In this document: piece after piece, positions 12,724 through 24,860 of the stretch
Layout of the letters: each line of letters begins with the position of its first letter
Numbering within the stretch: the stretch's first letter is position 1
Origin: Jacaranda mimosifolia
Lineage: Eukaryota; Streptophyta; Magnoliopsida; Lamiales; Bignoniaceae
NCBI GenBank assembly: GCA_018894105.1
Contig: CM032123.1
Span: 28,807,744-28,871,743, forward strand
DNA length: 64,000 nt
Direction: 5' to 3'
Program-made: the position numbers and the translations under genes
Notes under the pieces: generated by a model
Database searches by the model: none
What the model was told of the DNA's origin: nothing
Seen by the model: only the letters and a program-made list of their open reading frames with translations

Positions 12724-13826
12724 CTATGGCCGGTTTCTTTTGCCCTTGTTTAATTGTTGAGCTTATTTATCTTATCTCCATTTTAAGAATCACTAATACA
12801 TGCAAGAGGATTTGGTCCTTTGGTGCTACCAGAAGACCATCGTTTACACTATCCTGGATTACACATTTCTGGTCCCTTGCGGCTACACTTGAGCAAAATG
12901 AAGGTCTAAAATTTCCGTATAACTTATCAATTGTAGCTGTGTAAAGTAAAATCTATGCTTTAAGCAGCCTCTTTTTGTAATTTACACAACAGGTTTCCTC
13001 ATTGTATAACTTTGTTTTATGAATTGTCTTTCTTCGTTTGAGATTGCTCTCTACTGGAATAGTAACATGCACTTGATGATTGACCGCAATGATATATGTG
13101 TATATTTTGGTTATAAACTGCAATGATAATGCTTCAACGGCCCATCGTTTCTCAATTTTTTTTTCTGAAATTTTATTCAGAGGTTTCTGATTGCCCCTAT
13201 GAGAATGAGGGTAGACAAATTGACAAGTTTCTTTTGTCAGAAAAAACAGAAAGAAAGAAGTACAAATTTATTTGGCCGCTAAGGACAGCAAAGATGTTTA
13301 GATTTCACAAATTACAATTTTTAAATAAGTTTCAGTATCATTGGTTTAAAAAATGGAAAGTATATATTAAGCAGAGCTGCACGGGGCTATATTACACGTC
13401 ACTACCACATACCAATATAATAATACAAAGGAATACATATCGAATGTGTGATGTCAACTACAACACATCAAAGAAATAATTTCTTACACCAATTCACAAG
13501 CCAACGCCCCACCCCACCCAAAACCCTTTCCTTTAAGAGAAATCCAAAAAGAGAATTTAGAAGAGATTGTGGGCTCTAGTCATCCAAAAGAAAAATAAGA
13601 CCTATTCTCTGGATCTTGAATATATACGATATCTTGTGTCCACACTTTAGTCTATGTCATCCTCAGTGGTATGTATAGATACAGCAGAATGCACCAAACA
13701 GAAACCATTGATCATTCAATCTTGGACCTTTACTCTGGGGTGTTATACTGCAAATCTGTAATCATATCTGCATTGACATAAAGTATATGCTACTTCCCAT
13801 GTAGATTATGAATATAAAACCCCTAG
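12724..13826. other. Convergent intergenic region between VMA22-like and EH genes
   Basis: Both flanking genes are transcribed toward this region, so it holds both 3' UTRs and terminators. Open frames here are short and lack known domains. Nothing else is recognised. Confidence 0.6.
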
Positions 13827-16800
13827 CTAGAAAGAGTTCCATTCAGAACCTTTTTTTGGACTCCCTAATGAGGAGACCTTAAATGGACCACTGCTACCAA
13901 ATGGGTCAGTGTCATCAAATGAAAAGTTGCTGCTGTGATTGAAGTCCCGAGTGCTGTTTATGGAATCAAACCTAGTGTGGCGTGGGGAAGAGCTCTGACC
14001 ATGCACACTAAAGGAATCATACCTCGAAGAACTGTCAAAAAAGGGATCTCTCGACTCAATGCTGTGTCTTGATGGAGAATTGCCAGCCCTGGAACTTGGG
14101 GTACCAGGAACAGAATCCTCGAAAGTAAATGGGCTATTCTTCTGAAATGCGCTGTCTGACTGAGGGGAATCAGTTCTTTCTGGACTTGCACCAAAATCAT
14201 TAGAACCAAAGAAATACTTCTCGTCATGCTTCCCATGAGCCGGTTCCTGCCAGGAAAATAGTAGTGATGGAAGGATATCACTAAAATAAAAAACGAAAAC
14301 CACAGTTGGGAATTAATGAAGAAAGATTCAGCCCTACAGTGCATGGACAGGCAAGCAGGACCATTATAGGCATGAAAAGGGATGTTTCACAGAAACAGAA
14401 TCAGCTCACTAAGGTATTTAATTGGATTGTACTACATAGTGTAAATGAAATAACTCAAAAAGAACATCACAATACAAGGGCAAATAATTCGTGCCACCCA
14501 GAACACCTGCGTATCTTCTTTCTTCCTTTTCGTTTTGGAAGTGGTCAGTGGAATTGCATGTGCCACTGGGGGCGTTGGTCAAAGCAGAGTTCCAATGGCA
14601 TGCCATTGGCTTCAATCATGAACTATCTTGAACGAGCATGACATGAAAACTTCCCAAAATTTTGGTCCCATAAACATAATTTACAAGCAAGCATGTAATA
14701 GGACTACTTGCCTTAGCACTGAAGCCCCAGACGGAATCTATATCATCATTGTTATCAAAATTGCCCCAAGTAGGTTCATCAAAGCTTCTGCTAAGCCAGG
14801 AAAGAGAAAAAGGCGTGACAAGAGTGAGCACTGAGAACTTCAAATTATGGTTTGACAATACTGAGGGAATACAGATCATATCAAAAGTCAAAGCAATGAG
14901 TCAGCAGATAGACATGCAAACAAAAACCTGTGAGTTTCAGCATCTCCATCAGAGCTTTTCCTGAATTGGTTCTCCAAATATTCTTTAGATGGACTCTCAT
15001 ATGTGGTTTGCCTCCCTGGACTTCCTCGTGGGCTCTTAGATTCATCCGCACTGTACACAGATTCTGTCTCAAAGGCACTAGCTATTGTATTGAAGGGTTT
15101 TTCAGATGTGGCATCAGCACTTAACACTGAGTCAGGGGAAATGCTACGAGTTGGGGAAGAATTTTCCCTCTGAACAGATGCTGGCTTGACATTGTCAGGA
15201 ACAGCAACGTCGAACGAAAACCCTGGTCAATAAATTAAGCATGCCATTACACGTCTGCATTTGCATCTCCATTAAATTTCTATGAAGGGACAGCAAAAAT
15301 GGCAGTGTTCATTAAAGAAAAAGGATAGCAGAAATGGTAAATATCAAGTCAAGAGCAGAGATGTCAAACCTTCATCTTCGAACTTGTCCCAATCTTCGTC
15401 CCATGTTGCTGCAACCTCCGGGATCCCAGGTGTCCAACCTTAAGGCATGACCAGTATGACATATGTAATGTGAAGGAACACAAAGCACAATATATGTTCT
15501 ACCAACTATCCTGGGCAAGGTGAAGAATAATTGGAGCATTGAATTACTTTAAAGAACAACTTTGTTGTTCTTCCCTCTAAAATATGCCAGTTAGCGGATA
15601 AAAATGTAGCACTGTGCCACTGCAAAAGATTAATGGCCAGGAGTATTCTCCCAGATAAGCTAAATTGTAGATCTTATAGAATGGAGAAATATGTGTTTCA
15701 TCGTAAACAATACGAAATGGTTCGTGAATCAGCGAGGCTTAAAATAAATAGAGACTATATAGCATTTCTTCTTTATCCACCCCTGAGCCGCCTGTTATGA
15801 GTTTAGATGTCGGGACATCATATGTAGCAACCTCAATCAAAACTAGATTTAGTTTGATTACCTGAGTAACATTAGGTTGTTGCATAGTTATGAAAGGCGT
15901 GAGGCAAGAAGCGGGCAACAGGCCCATTTTTAAGGCGAGGAGCAGGCGACCAAAAGGTGAACAAGGCGATAATTTAAAAAAATATTAAAAATATACATGG
16001 TGCAAAAATTGTAAAAACATGTCATAAAACAATATTGAAACTGAAAAGAAAAAAAAAAGAAAAAACAAGAAGAATTTATAGAAAAAAGAAAACAGTAAAA
16101 AATAGAAAAAATAAGCAAAATGAAAAATAATTAGAAAAAACAACCAATATTAGTTTAAAATAAGTCAAATGAAATAAAAACATAAAAAGAGAATGCAAAT
16201 AACTTTAAAAAGGACAAAAATAATACAAAAAACTTAGTTTCTCTAGAAAACAGAGAAAAAAAGGAAAAAGGAAATAGTATCAGGAGGCGACCGGCGGCAG
16301 CAGCAGGGCAGTGAGCAGCGTGTATGGAAGTGGGCCAGATGTACTATTTTATTAGGTTAAAAGTTAAAATTAGGGTTTTTAATATTTTATATAAATTTTC
16401 CTTTCGTTTTTAACCCTAATCAGCTTCAGTAATTACAGTTCTTTTTATGTTTTATAGAAAACCCTACTTACCTTCAACAAGGCTGCCTAGGGTTACCTTC
16501 AAGAAAGCCGCCACTTTCCTTCAATAAGGCTGGACAATAGGGTTTTTTTATGTTTACAGAAAACCGTACTTGCCACCAATAAGGCCGCCACTTACCTTCA
16601 GTAAGGCCATACCTTGGGGCAAGGCGCCTGCCCTGGGGTGCCTTGTGGCAGGCGCTTCACTCCACAAAAGTTAGGAGCCAAGGCAGCGCCTAGCTGGCGT
16701 TCGCCTTTCACAACTATGTTGTAAATTTGAAGCTAAAAAGAGACAGTTGGACAACAATACGAATTACCGGCTCACAAAAAGAATATTAAGGAGCTTCAAC

Positions 16801-19800
16801 AGAAATAAGTAGTGGGTGAAGATTGAGCATACTCAGTTAAAGAAAAAAGGAAGAGGAATCAGAAGAGCAAAGCAGCCAGAAAGAATATAAAATCACACGT
16901 AAACTACGCAAAAAAGTGACAGGATTACCTGGGGGAAGCTCAATCAGCGCAGATGATTTCATCTGTACAGCATGTTTCTTGCAACGTTCAGTTAATGCCT
17001 TCAAGAGTTCCTCAAGATCTGATTGTATACGATCAGCACGAACCTAGAGAAACCAGGAAGGCATTAGAAGTTTCACGAACTCATACGTATCTATTGTAAA
17101 GCACCAATATGCATCACTGCAATATTCACCTGAAGAATACCATCGGCACTTCCACCTTGTTCCATTTTAATGATCGCTTGATGCAACTCCATCTTCCTCT
17201 CCTAGAAATGCAATACAAAGCACTCTGAATCACTTATGTGTTGCTTGGAATGCATGAATGACTTTAGATGGAAATAGGATATACTTAAGAATGGAATGAG
17301 TATGAACCAAAAAGTATCATCACATAACATCACATGTTTGGTATGATCAATTCACAGACTGCAGCTAAATAAGACCCCCAAATTTGATCCCTTCTTTCCA
17401 TCAGCATGCAGTTTTAGAACTTACCAGAAAATAAAGGCAAAATGACTAATCATACCTTGTCCAAAAAATTTACTTACAACATCAACTCACGTGAATATCC
17501 TAATAAATATGACTCGACATAAGATTCAAATTTACAATTAGGAAAATTCTTAATCCTCATTATGAACCTTAATTTACCAAAATATATTCAAGAAGGTCAA
17601 ATTGAAGCTTTTTACAGAAAATGCAAAAGAAACACCAACCATCACCAAATCAAACTATCTAAAGCAACAGTAGCTTTTACTTTATGGCTTATACTAAGGC
17701 GGGAAGCTGTTGAGGGAAGAGGACATGATTGTCAATGATGGTATGACAAATATTTTACGAAGGTGCAATGGGGTGTCAATTTGAAGGGGGAGAAGGTGGA
17801 ACTCGAAGATGAAGGGAGTGACCTTCGGAGAGAAGGGACAAAAAAGTTATAACAGAAGGCTGTGTGGTTGCAGGAAGGGTATAGGCCTAAGAATGGTGGT
17901 AAACGGAGGTAGAGGGAGGGGAGAGGTTTTCAATGGTGGTTTGAACCAGGGTAGCAACTTAGTTTGCAGGATAATGGTGGCTGTGATGGCTGTACCCCAG
18001 GAGGCTGGTAAAGGAACGGGGTCCCTTGGTTAGGTGTTGCACCGTGAACAAGGTTTTGAGTGGTGGCAAGGGCTTAGATTCGCAGTCAAGGTAGTGGGTT
18101 TGCTGGGAAAGGGTTGTGGAAGAAGGGAAGCATCTTGTAACTTTTCAAAATAATTATGTTTGTAATTGAAATATATAGTTCAATCCTTAAAGCTTGGCAA
18201 TGGACAAACACAAGGAGTTGATTAGCCATAAATTTGGGATTTCTCAAGAAATTCTTTTCCTTGGATTCAATTACACCAAAAATAATTTTGGAAATGAACT
18301 CCATTCTAAAGCCACTTCTTGTACCAAGCAACCTAGCAATGAAATTCCGCAGCTGTACAAAGATCAACTCAAACTAGTAGATAATACCAAAAAATCACAA
18401 GGGTACTGAAAGGAGTTTGCATGTGAATGTTACCTGAATTTCACGAAATGAAGCCTCTTCAATAGTTAATTTAGAATGGATTTCTGCAACCTGCTTGTAT
18501 CTCTCTTGGTATTTCTTTTCCAGCAACTCAGCCTGAAAATAAAGTGAGAATTTCTTCAAAGTATTCAAATTTTTCCACAGAGAGGGGATTAAAAGGAACA
18601 AGTGCAAGTTCAATACAGAAGCATCGTTCGTTGATTTCAAGGCATACCTCGGCCTTGTCTGCCCTAGCCCTTTCTGTGATTTCATTGAGTCGGTTTTCAC
18701 ATCTACTTTTGTACAGAACCTGAAACAAAATTTTGATAAATGACAAAGGAACAAAGGTTTGGAACTGTGCAAGATCTATCATGATCTATTATATCCACTT
18801 TTCAACATAAAAGAAGGAAGTTAATCATAATAAACCATCAGTCATAGAAGATGGGTGACTCTACAATGATGGAATACAAATAAATGCTCATAGTAATAGT
18901 ACAGTAACTCACAAGGTCTTGCATTTTTGTTCTGTAGAATTCAAGCTTCTCCTTGGAATCCAAAAGCACCTTTTCATTGTTTTCAACCTTGCATTGATCA
19001 AAATAAGACAGCCAATGTCATAAAATTCCTATTAAGTACAATTTGCCACCAATTCATCAAAAAATGCTGTTTCTCGAACATGCAAAAGAGGATCAAAGAA
19101 ATAACCATCTAATCCTAGCAAAAGCCCAGACAGCATAAGAGCGAAACCATTAACCATCTTAATTCTTAACCACCTTAACTCCAATTTAGCAAAAACCACC
19201 CCAAGTGGACCAGTAATACAGAAAAATGACTGTTGATTGAATTCTCAGGCAAAATACTCTTTGGGTTAAGGTGATAGCTGCAAAAATATCAGATTGTAAT
19301 ATTCCAAAAGCTGCTTAGCGTTCTTAGTCAACTTAAAGCATAAACTTATACATGTTACTCAGATCATGTGGAAATTTGAATAAAACTTTATAAAACAAAC
19401 TTTTCATGATAAATGGTGTTTAAAAAATGATAATCCATGTTTCGTAGTTATTAATCTACAAGCATGTCAAACTTCTTCCCCTCCACCCCCAAGTACTTTT
19501 ACCCATAAAATCCAACGGGGCTACCAGACAGGATCATGTGAAAACCAATCATTTCACAAACACAAAAAGCAGCTAGACAGTAGCGTATAGCTCCATAGCA
19601 TCAGCAACAGCTACCTTTTCATTGGTTTCTGTAGCCTCCTGACGCTTAGTATCCAAAGAATTATCCTCACCATTGCTGGGTAGATGGGAACTATCTACAG
19701 AAGGACCTCTCACATTTTGCTGATTGAATTGAATTGATCCATCAGCTTGAGAAACCATCGGCTGCATCAGAGACCTTTGACCAGCAGGTGTCATGGGCTG

Positions 19801-22800
19801 GGGACCAGGCAATCCTTGTTGTTGTCTGAAGCCTAAACACCAAGAGGAGAATAAGCATTATATAAACAAATGCAAGAGATAAAAGCTGAATATCTAAACA
19901 GCAAGTCAAGCAGTACCTGTAGTGGGGCCCCACCCCATGCTTCCATAAGCAATGGGTGGACCTGCCAAAGACAACAAGGTCTCATCAAGCAGGACACTAT
20001 TGGGAAGCATAGATGGAAGTGGTCGTCCTTCCCTATATCGTTCCATTAAGTAGAGTGCAACGCAAAACTCCCTCAAAGATAGCATGCTATCACTATCTTG
20101 ATCTGATAAATCCCAAACCTGCTTTAATACCTCTGGAAAAGTCACCAACAATAATATTCAGCATGATGTTATCCAAGACTCTGCAGAGTTTGATGAATTA
20201 GAAACCTAAAAAAATAATTATTATAATAATGCAGAACATTACTTTGTTTAGCTCTCTTTAAGTGGTTAATAATTACACCTATAGGAGGACACCATAAATA
20301 CCATGAGGGGCATGCTTAGGGCAAGATGTTTCTCCGAAAGCTATTATCTCGCTACGCTCCACAAATATTTACTTTGATAATATAGTAATTCCAAGAACTA
20401 AACAATCAGCAAGCAATTCCAGTCTGGACAATAAAACAGAATTAAGATGCTTTCCAAAATTCAAAACAGTGTTCAGAAAGCAAAACGAGGAAATACATAA
20501 GAATTTGCACTACTAGGGAAGGCAAAAAAGAAAAAGAGGTAACTGTTTAAGTGCTTTCAGTATATTTCAATTATTTTTTAGGATAATTGCAAAATGTACC
20601 ATGGAGTGACGACAGTTTTATCTTAGTGCTACCAGAATCACAAAAGATAACTCCCGAACAAATTTCCATAGGGAATAAACCGCAACCAAAATTAATTTCC
20701 AACCTTTCAAGAAAGCTTATTGATTGATAATTCAAGGTAAACAGGCTGAATCAAAAGGTTGATATATTCAGCTCTGATCATACTTCAAAAATTCTAGTTT
20801 AACCAAAAAGATATCCATCCATAAAACATAAGCAACTGATACAAAGTCTACAACCATGCAGTTTCAAAAAGGATTCAAGATAAATGGAACAAACACTGAA
20901 AGATTGTTAAAGACGCGACACATTAAATAGCAAGAAAATGAAGGAAGCAAGAAGGAAAGATAAGGGCAAAATTTTGTACCTCTAGGTAGTCTCCAACTCA
21001 AGAATAGGTGGCGTGCCTGATCACCAGTGATTTTCCCATCTCTATCAGTGTCTACTTCCATAAAAACTTTTGCATACTTTTGAATGCTAGAGCGTGTCAT
21101 TTTTGGCCATGAAATCTGAGATTCTTCTGGTGTAGAACTCCCCACACCAGCTGGGTTTCCAGATGATGAGAGTGAGGAAGTAACTTGGGTTGGAATTTGT
21201 AGATTAGTGCTTGGAAGAGAGGGTCTCTGCGGAGCCTGAACCCCAGTAGATGGTTTCACAAAAGAGGGCTGCAAAGCTTCAAAGGGATCAGATTTAGCTG
21301 AAGTCTGAGGAGCAGAAGTTCCAGGAACGGTAGCCAAAGAGTTAGGCAAACTATTTATTGACTGTGGTTGAGCAGACGAAACCTGCTGCACTGGAGATGG
21401 GTTGGCAGAGAATATATCCGCTCCAAGCATTAAATCGGAAGTAGACCTATTACCTGAGCCATCTAATCCTTTAGACTTCTCAGTGGCTGTAGAGGAAAAT
21501 GATGAAAACTGATGTAGGGGATTTGGTGCAACAGGTTTATTGGAGGGACTAACTCCAATTGAAACTGCACTAGTTTTTCCGCCAAGCCAATCATTGTTTG
21601 AGTTGGGAAGAGCAGGACCTACCATGCTACCTCCTGTAGTAATATGTGGGCTACCGGAACTCTGAGGTGGATGTGAAGCAGCACTAGCAGGCATGGATAG
21701 AGGTGGCCTCATTGACTGGTTACCTTGAGAGTGGATAAATTGCGGCTTCATATTTGCACTTAAAGTTGCCTGTCCAAACTGCTGGTTCATGCCTGTACTT
21801 GAAGGTTGTAATGGTCTGAACTGTGAGTTCGTACTTGTGCTTGAAGGTTGTACCTGCCCAAACTGCTGGTTCATGCCTGTAGTTGAAGGTGTCGGTCTAA
21901 ACTGTTGGTTGACACTTGTACTTGAAGGAGCCTGGCCCCTGAAGCCAAAATTTTGGGAAGATGGCAGGGCAGGTGCACCTGTCTGCGGTGAAGGTACAGC
22001 AGCCACCGAGTTAGGTTGTGGCGCAGGTATGGCTGCAAGATTTATCTGTGGAGCTGGGATTTTTGCTGAAGCAGGACCATATAATGCTGCCTTCACTATA
22101 TCAGGTGTCAATTCTCGCTTGCTTTGAGCCACTGTCACGAGCCTAAGAGCATTATAAAATGCAGGACGGCTGAGGAAGCCAGTGCGGTTCTGGTCAGCAT
22201 GCATCCATATCTGCAAAAAAATAAAACAATTTGATATATGTCCATGCAATAGTTTCATCAACAAACTGGATAAGCAGTCCAGAGGGACCGAGCATCACCA
22301 TAAAGTAAAAAGGAAGAATGAACTGAAATAGATGGTAAATGATTTCATATTTCCTTCATGAGCATACACAGAATTGCCTCAATCAGTAAACAAAGAAGAT
22401 TAGAACACACAAGGCTTTAGTTTACCTGATTACTGAAAGAATGGGAGATTCTGACACAAAAAAACAAATAACTGCTAGTAAAGGATCCTATGGATACTCA
22501 ACAAAAAAAAAAAAAAAAAAAAAAGGATCCTACGGATAATGTCAAAATACATGCTACAACCAGTGGAGACAGGTTTAGACATAAAGTTGATCATCATAGT
22601 ACTTTACTGAAATCCCTCCTTCACAAAAACCGTCTAAAAACAAAGTTGAGTGGTCCATTTATAGAAAGTAGAAACTAAAAAGAATAACAAGAGATCATGG
22701 GAAATAGGTAACCAAAGCTCACCAAGAAACCCACAACAATATAACTATTGTGGTACGGCAAGGTATAGCCTAGTAATTGAAAAAATTCAACTTAGACTAA

Positions 22801-23525
22801 CAAGATGCTGATATTTCAAAAACTGAAGTTTTGCTATCACTAAGAAGATGCAGATATTTCAACAACAGAAGTTTTGCGATCATGACTATTCTCAAGGAAT
22901 AATCAAACAGGTTTTTTTTTTTCCTTCCCTTGACATAAAAGTCCAATCACGAAGTAGTTGGTAATATTCAAGCTCCCGTGCCACATCCTGGCTTAAACCC
23001 AATACACTTCTAGTTCAAAATCTCCATCATAACCAGACTAAATAAATACTATCACCGAAGCAAGAGACTATGTCCAGTTTACATGCCTCTAAACAATTCA
23101 AAGAAACACTAAAACCTCCTAACAATTCAAATAATCACTAAAACCCCCAAACATGCAATCCAATACTCAAAGATCAATCTTTTTAAAAACTCCAAATAAT
23201 TCTACATAGATAAACAGCACAAAATTCATTAAGCCGATATAACAGCTCAAAATTCAACTAAGCTGAGATAAACGCAAGCCAATATGTAAATTGAAACAAC
23301 GCGTTACGCGTTACACTAACACTATCCTCAAAAAACCTATGAACCTATTCAAATATGCTAAAAATCAATCATAAATTGAACCTGAGCAAGGACTTGTTGA
23401 GGCAGATTGGATCCCCGGAAGAAAGCAACAGCTTCAGCCCCACTGATCCTGCCATCTCGATCCAAATCAGCCCTTTGAAAATACGCCTCGAATTGTTCCA
23501 TATTCACCGCTCCTGCACCCGCCAT
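13827..23525 (-). CDS. EH1: EH-domain endocytic protein (Eps15/Pan1-like, TPLATE complex), 1033 aa, 13 exons
   Basis: This is a plant homolog of Eps15/Pan1, matching AtEH1/AtEH2, subunits of the TPLATE complex that drives clathrin-mediated endocytosis at the plasma membrane. Coding exons in transcription order are 23382-23525, 20980-22210, 19917-20132, 19615-19832, 18913-18987, 18648-18719, 18434-18532, 17130-17201, 16929-17043, 15370-15438, 15222-14928, 14787-14712 and 14246-13827. Together they are 3102 nt with stop and stay in phase. EH domain 1 spans about residues 8-95 with EF-hand loop DLDRDGRISGAE (20-31). EH domain 2 spans about 413-510 with loop DTDRDGKITGDQ (435-446). Residues 100-410 are Pro/Ser/Gln-rich with degenerate NQQF-type repeats and a DPF motif. 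A coiled coil follows at about 595-745, then an acidic Trp-rich patch (WDEDWDKFEDE) and a Ser-rich tail with DPF motifs that can bind adaptors. The intron after exon 12 uses a GC donor. The length is nearer to AtEH1 (about 1020 aa as I recall it) than AtEH2; the choice of ortholog is uncertain. Confidence 0.93.
14711..14712 (-). other. GC 5' splice site of EH gene intron 12
   Basis: The exon 12 end reads AAG|GCAAGT on the minus strand, the typical strong consensus that compensates for a GC donor. The paired acceptor is CCTGGCAG before exon 13 at 14246. No in-phase GT donor joins these exons. Confidence 0.75.
15883..16718. mobile_element. 836-bp element with 17-bp terminal inverted repeats in EH gene intron
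   Basis: The segment begins CATAGTTATGAAAGGCG and ends with the inverted CATAGTTGTGAAAGGCG (16 of 17 match). It lies in the intron between EH exons 9 and 10. Subterminal parts are rich in AGGCG/CGCCT motifs. The interior is A-rich on the left and holds two diverged copies of a roughly 100-bp segment containing AAGGCCGCCACTTACCTTCA near 16440-16610. A TTG triplet flanks both ends, but a longer duplication is not clear, so the superfamily (hAT or other) is unresolved. It has no coding capacity and is a non-autonomous DNA element. Confidence 0.7.
22502..22524. repeat. Poly-A run in EH gene intron 1
   Basis: A run of more than twenty A lies in the first intron of the minus-strand EH gene. It is flanked on both sides by near-identical GGATCCTA[T/C]GGATA segments (from about 22484 and 22525). 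This direct duplication could mark a retroposon tail or local slippage. Confidence 0.6.
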
Positions 23526-24860
23526 TTATACCCCTTTTCAAACATAAAATCACCACATTACTTCATCAAATTGCGCCACAGTGTAAGATATTAATTCTAC
23601 TATTAAATCAAGTTACTCGCAACTGAAAACTGAACGAAAAGAAAAGGAAATTGGTTCGTGGAGTAAATGGGCAATTCGACTGTGGATCGACAAAAAAGGG
23701 ATTTAGCTAGAAGGATTGGATTTTACTATTTAAGTTGATTTTTCATTTCCCCAATAAGGAAGAATATGTTTGCCGACTATCACGAGAACGAATCGGGCCC
23801 ACTCGCAAACCCAACCAATTTATTCAAAAAATATTCAAGCTTGAATTCAAATAATTTTTTTATTCATAAATTTGTAAGTCTATATTTTTTTAAAAGAAAT
23901 ATTTATATATAAAAAATATTAATTTTACAATTTTTTGTAAAATAAGTTAACTTTTTGAGCTCGAATTCGAACTTATAATTTGTTAATGAGTTCGAACTTA
24001 ATGAATTAAGTTGAGCCTGAGTTCGGCTCAAACCTCAATTTTTTTGGTTCGTCGAGCTCGAATTTGAAACAATAATTAAAATTCAACTCGGCTCAACTAT
24101 TCGCATCCATGCAGATAGTTTCTTGTTCTGTATAGAAAACAACGGAGGATAAAATTGTGTTATCGCAATTCCATCCCAATTTTGTAACAGATTATGAATT
24201 TCCCCCAAATTTTTCATTGTCGGAGGATAAAAACAAAAATGGCATAGCAAATTGAGATTAAAGCTTTCTCTTAGCTGGTGGAAAATTGTTGCCAGTTTCC
24301 TAGTAAGATTTACTAAATGTTAGAACAATAATAACAACTAGTAATTTGAACACATACTCGATGAGTGTGTTAAAATATTTATAATGTGAAGATTTATTTA
24401 TTTTATATATAATTTTATAAATTTTTTAATAATTTCGATATGCATATATGAAACTTTAGAACAAATTAAAAGGAAAAGTTAAGAGAGTAAATAATCAAAA
24501 AGAAAAATGAATAATTGAAGAGAAAAAAGTTGGGAAGAGAATTGAAACATAGAAAAACTACATTGTCATTATATTTTATAATAAAATTATTTTGTCAACT
24601 CATTTGAGAACATACCACTAGGATTTTGGTGCATTATACACAATATAGATAATACATAAGTGCTACTATCATTCACCAAAGCGTATATTGTATAATGATA
24701 ATGATGGTCTTTGTAGAAATTTGAGCTACATTAATCAAATATAACTTTTCTAGAAATAATATTAACAAATTTAGTCATGTTTAAAAATAATATAATGAAT
24801 ATTATGTAATTAAGTTAAGAAATACAGTATTTCGTATAAGGAAAGGATTTACAATATATT
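23526..24860. other. EH gene 5' flank and AT-rich intergenic DNA
   Basis: The first 200-250 bases should contain the 5' UTR and promoter of the minus-strand EH gene; no sharp TATA box stands out. Beyond that the sequence is AT-rich. A segment at 23940-24110 contains repeated GAGCTCGAATT and TTCGAACTT motifs and resembles a decayed element end. No gene is seen. Confidence 0.5.

Noticed and set aside
17809..18033. A Gly/Arg-rich plus-strand frame of 74 codons
   Set aside because: It lies in an intron of the minus-strand EH gene, shows no domain and has no splice context; at most it is old inserted DNA.
21789..22127. A 112-codon plus-strand frame opposite the EH gene
   Set aside because: It is the antisense shadow of the Pro/Ser-rich repeats in EH exon 2 and has no own domain.
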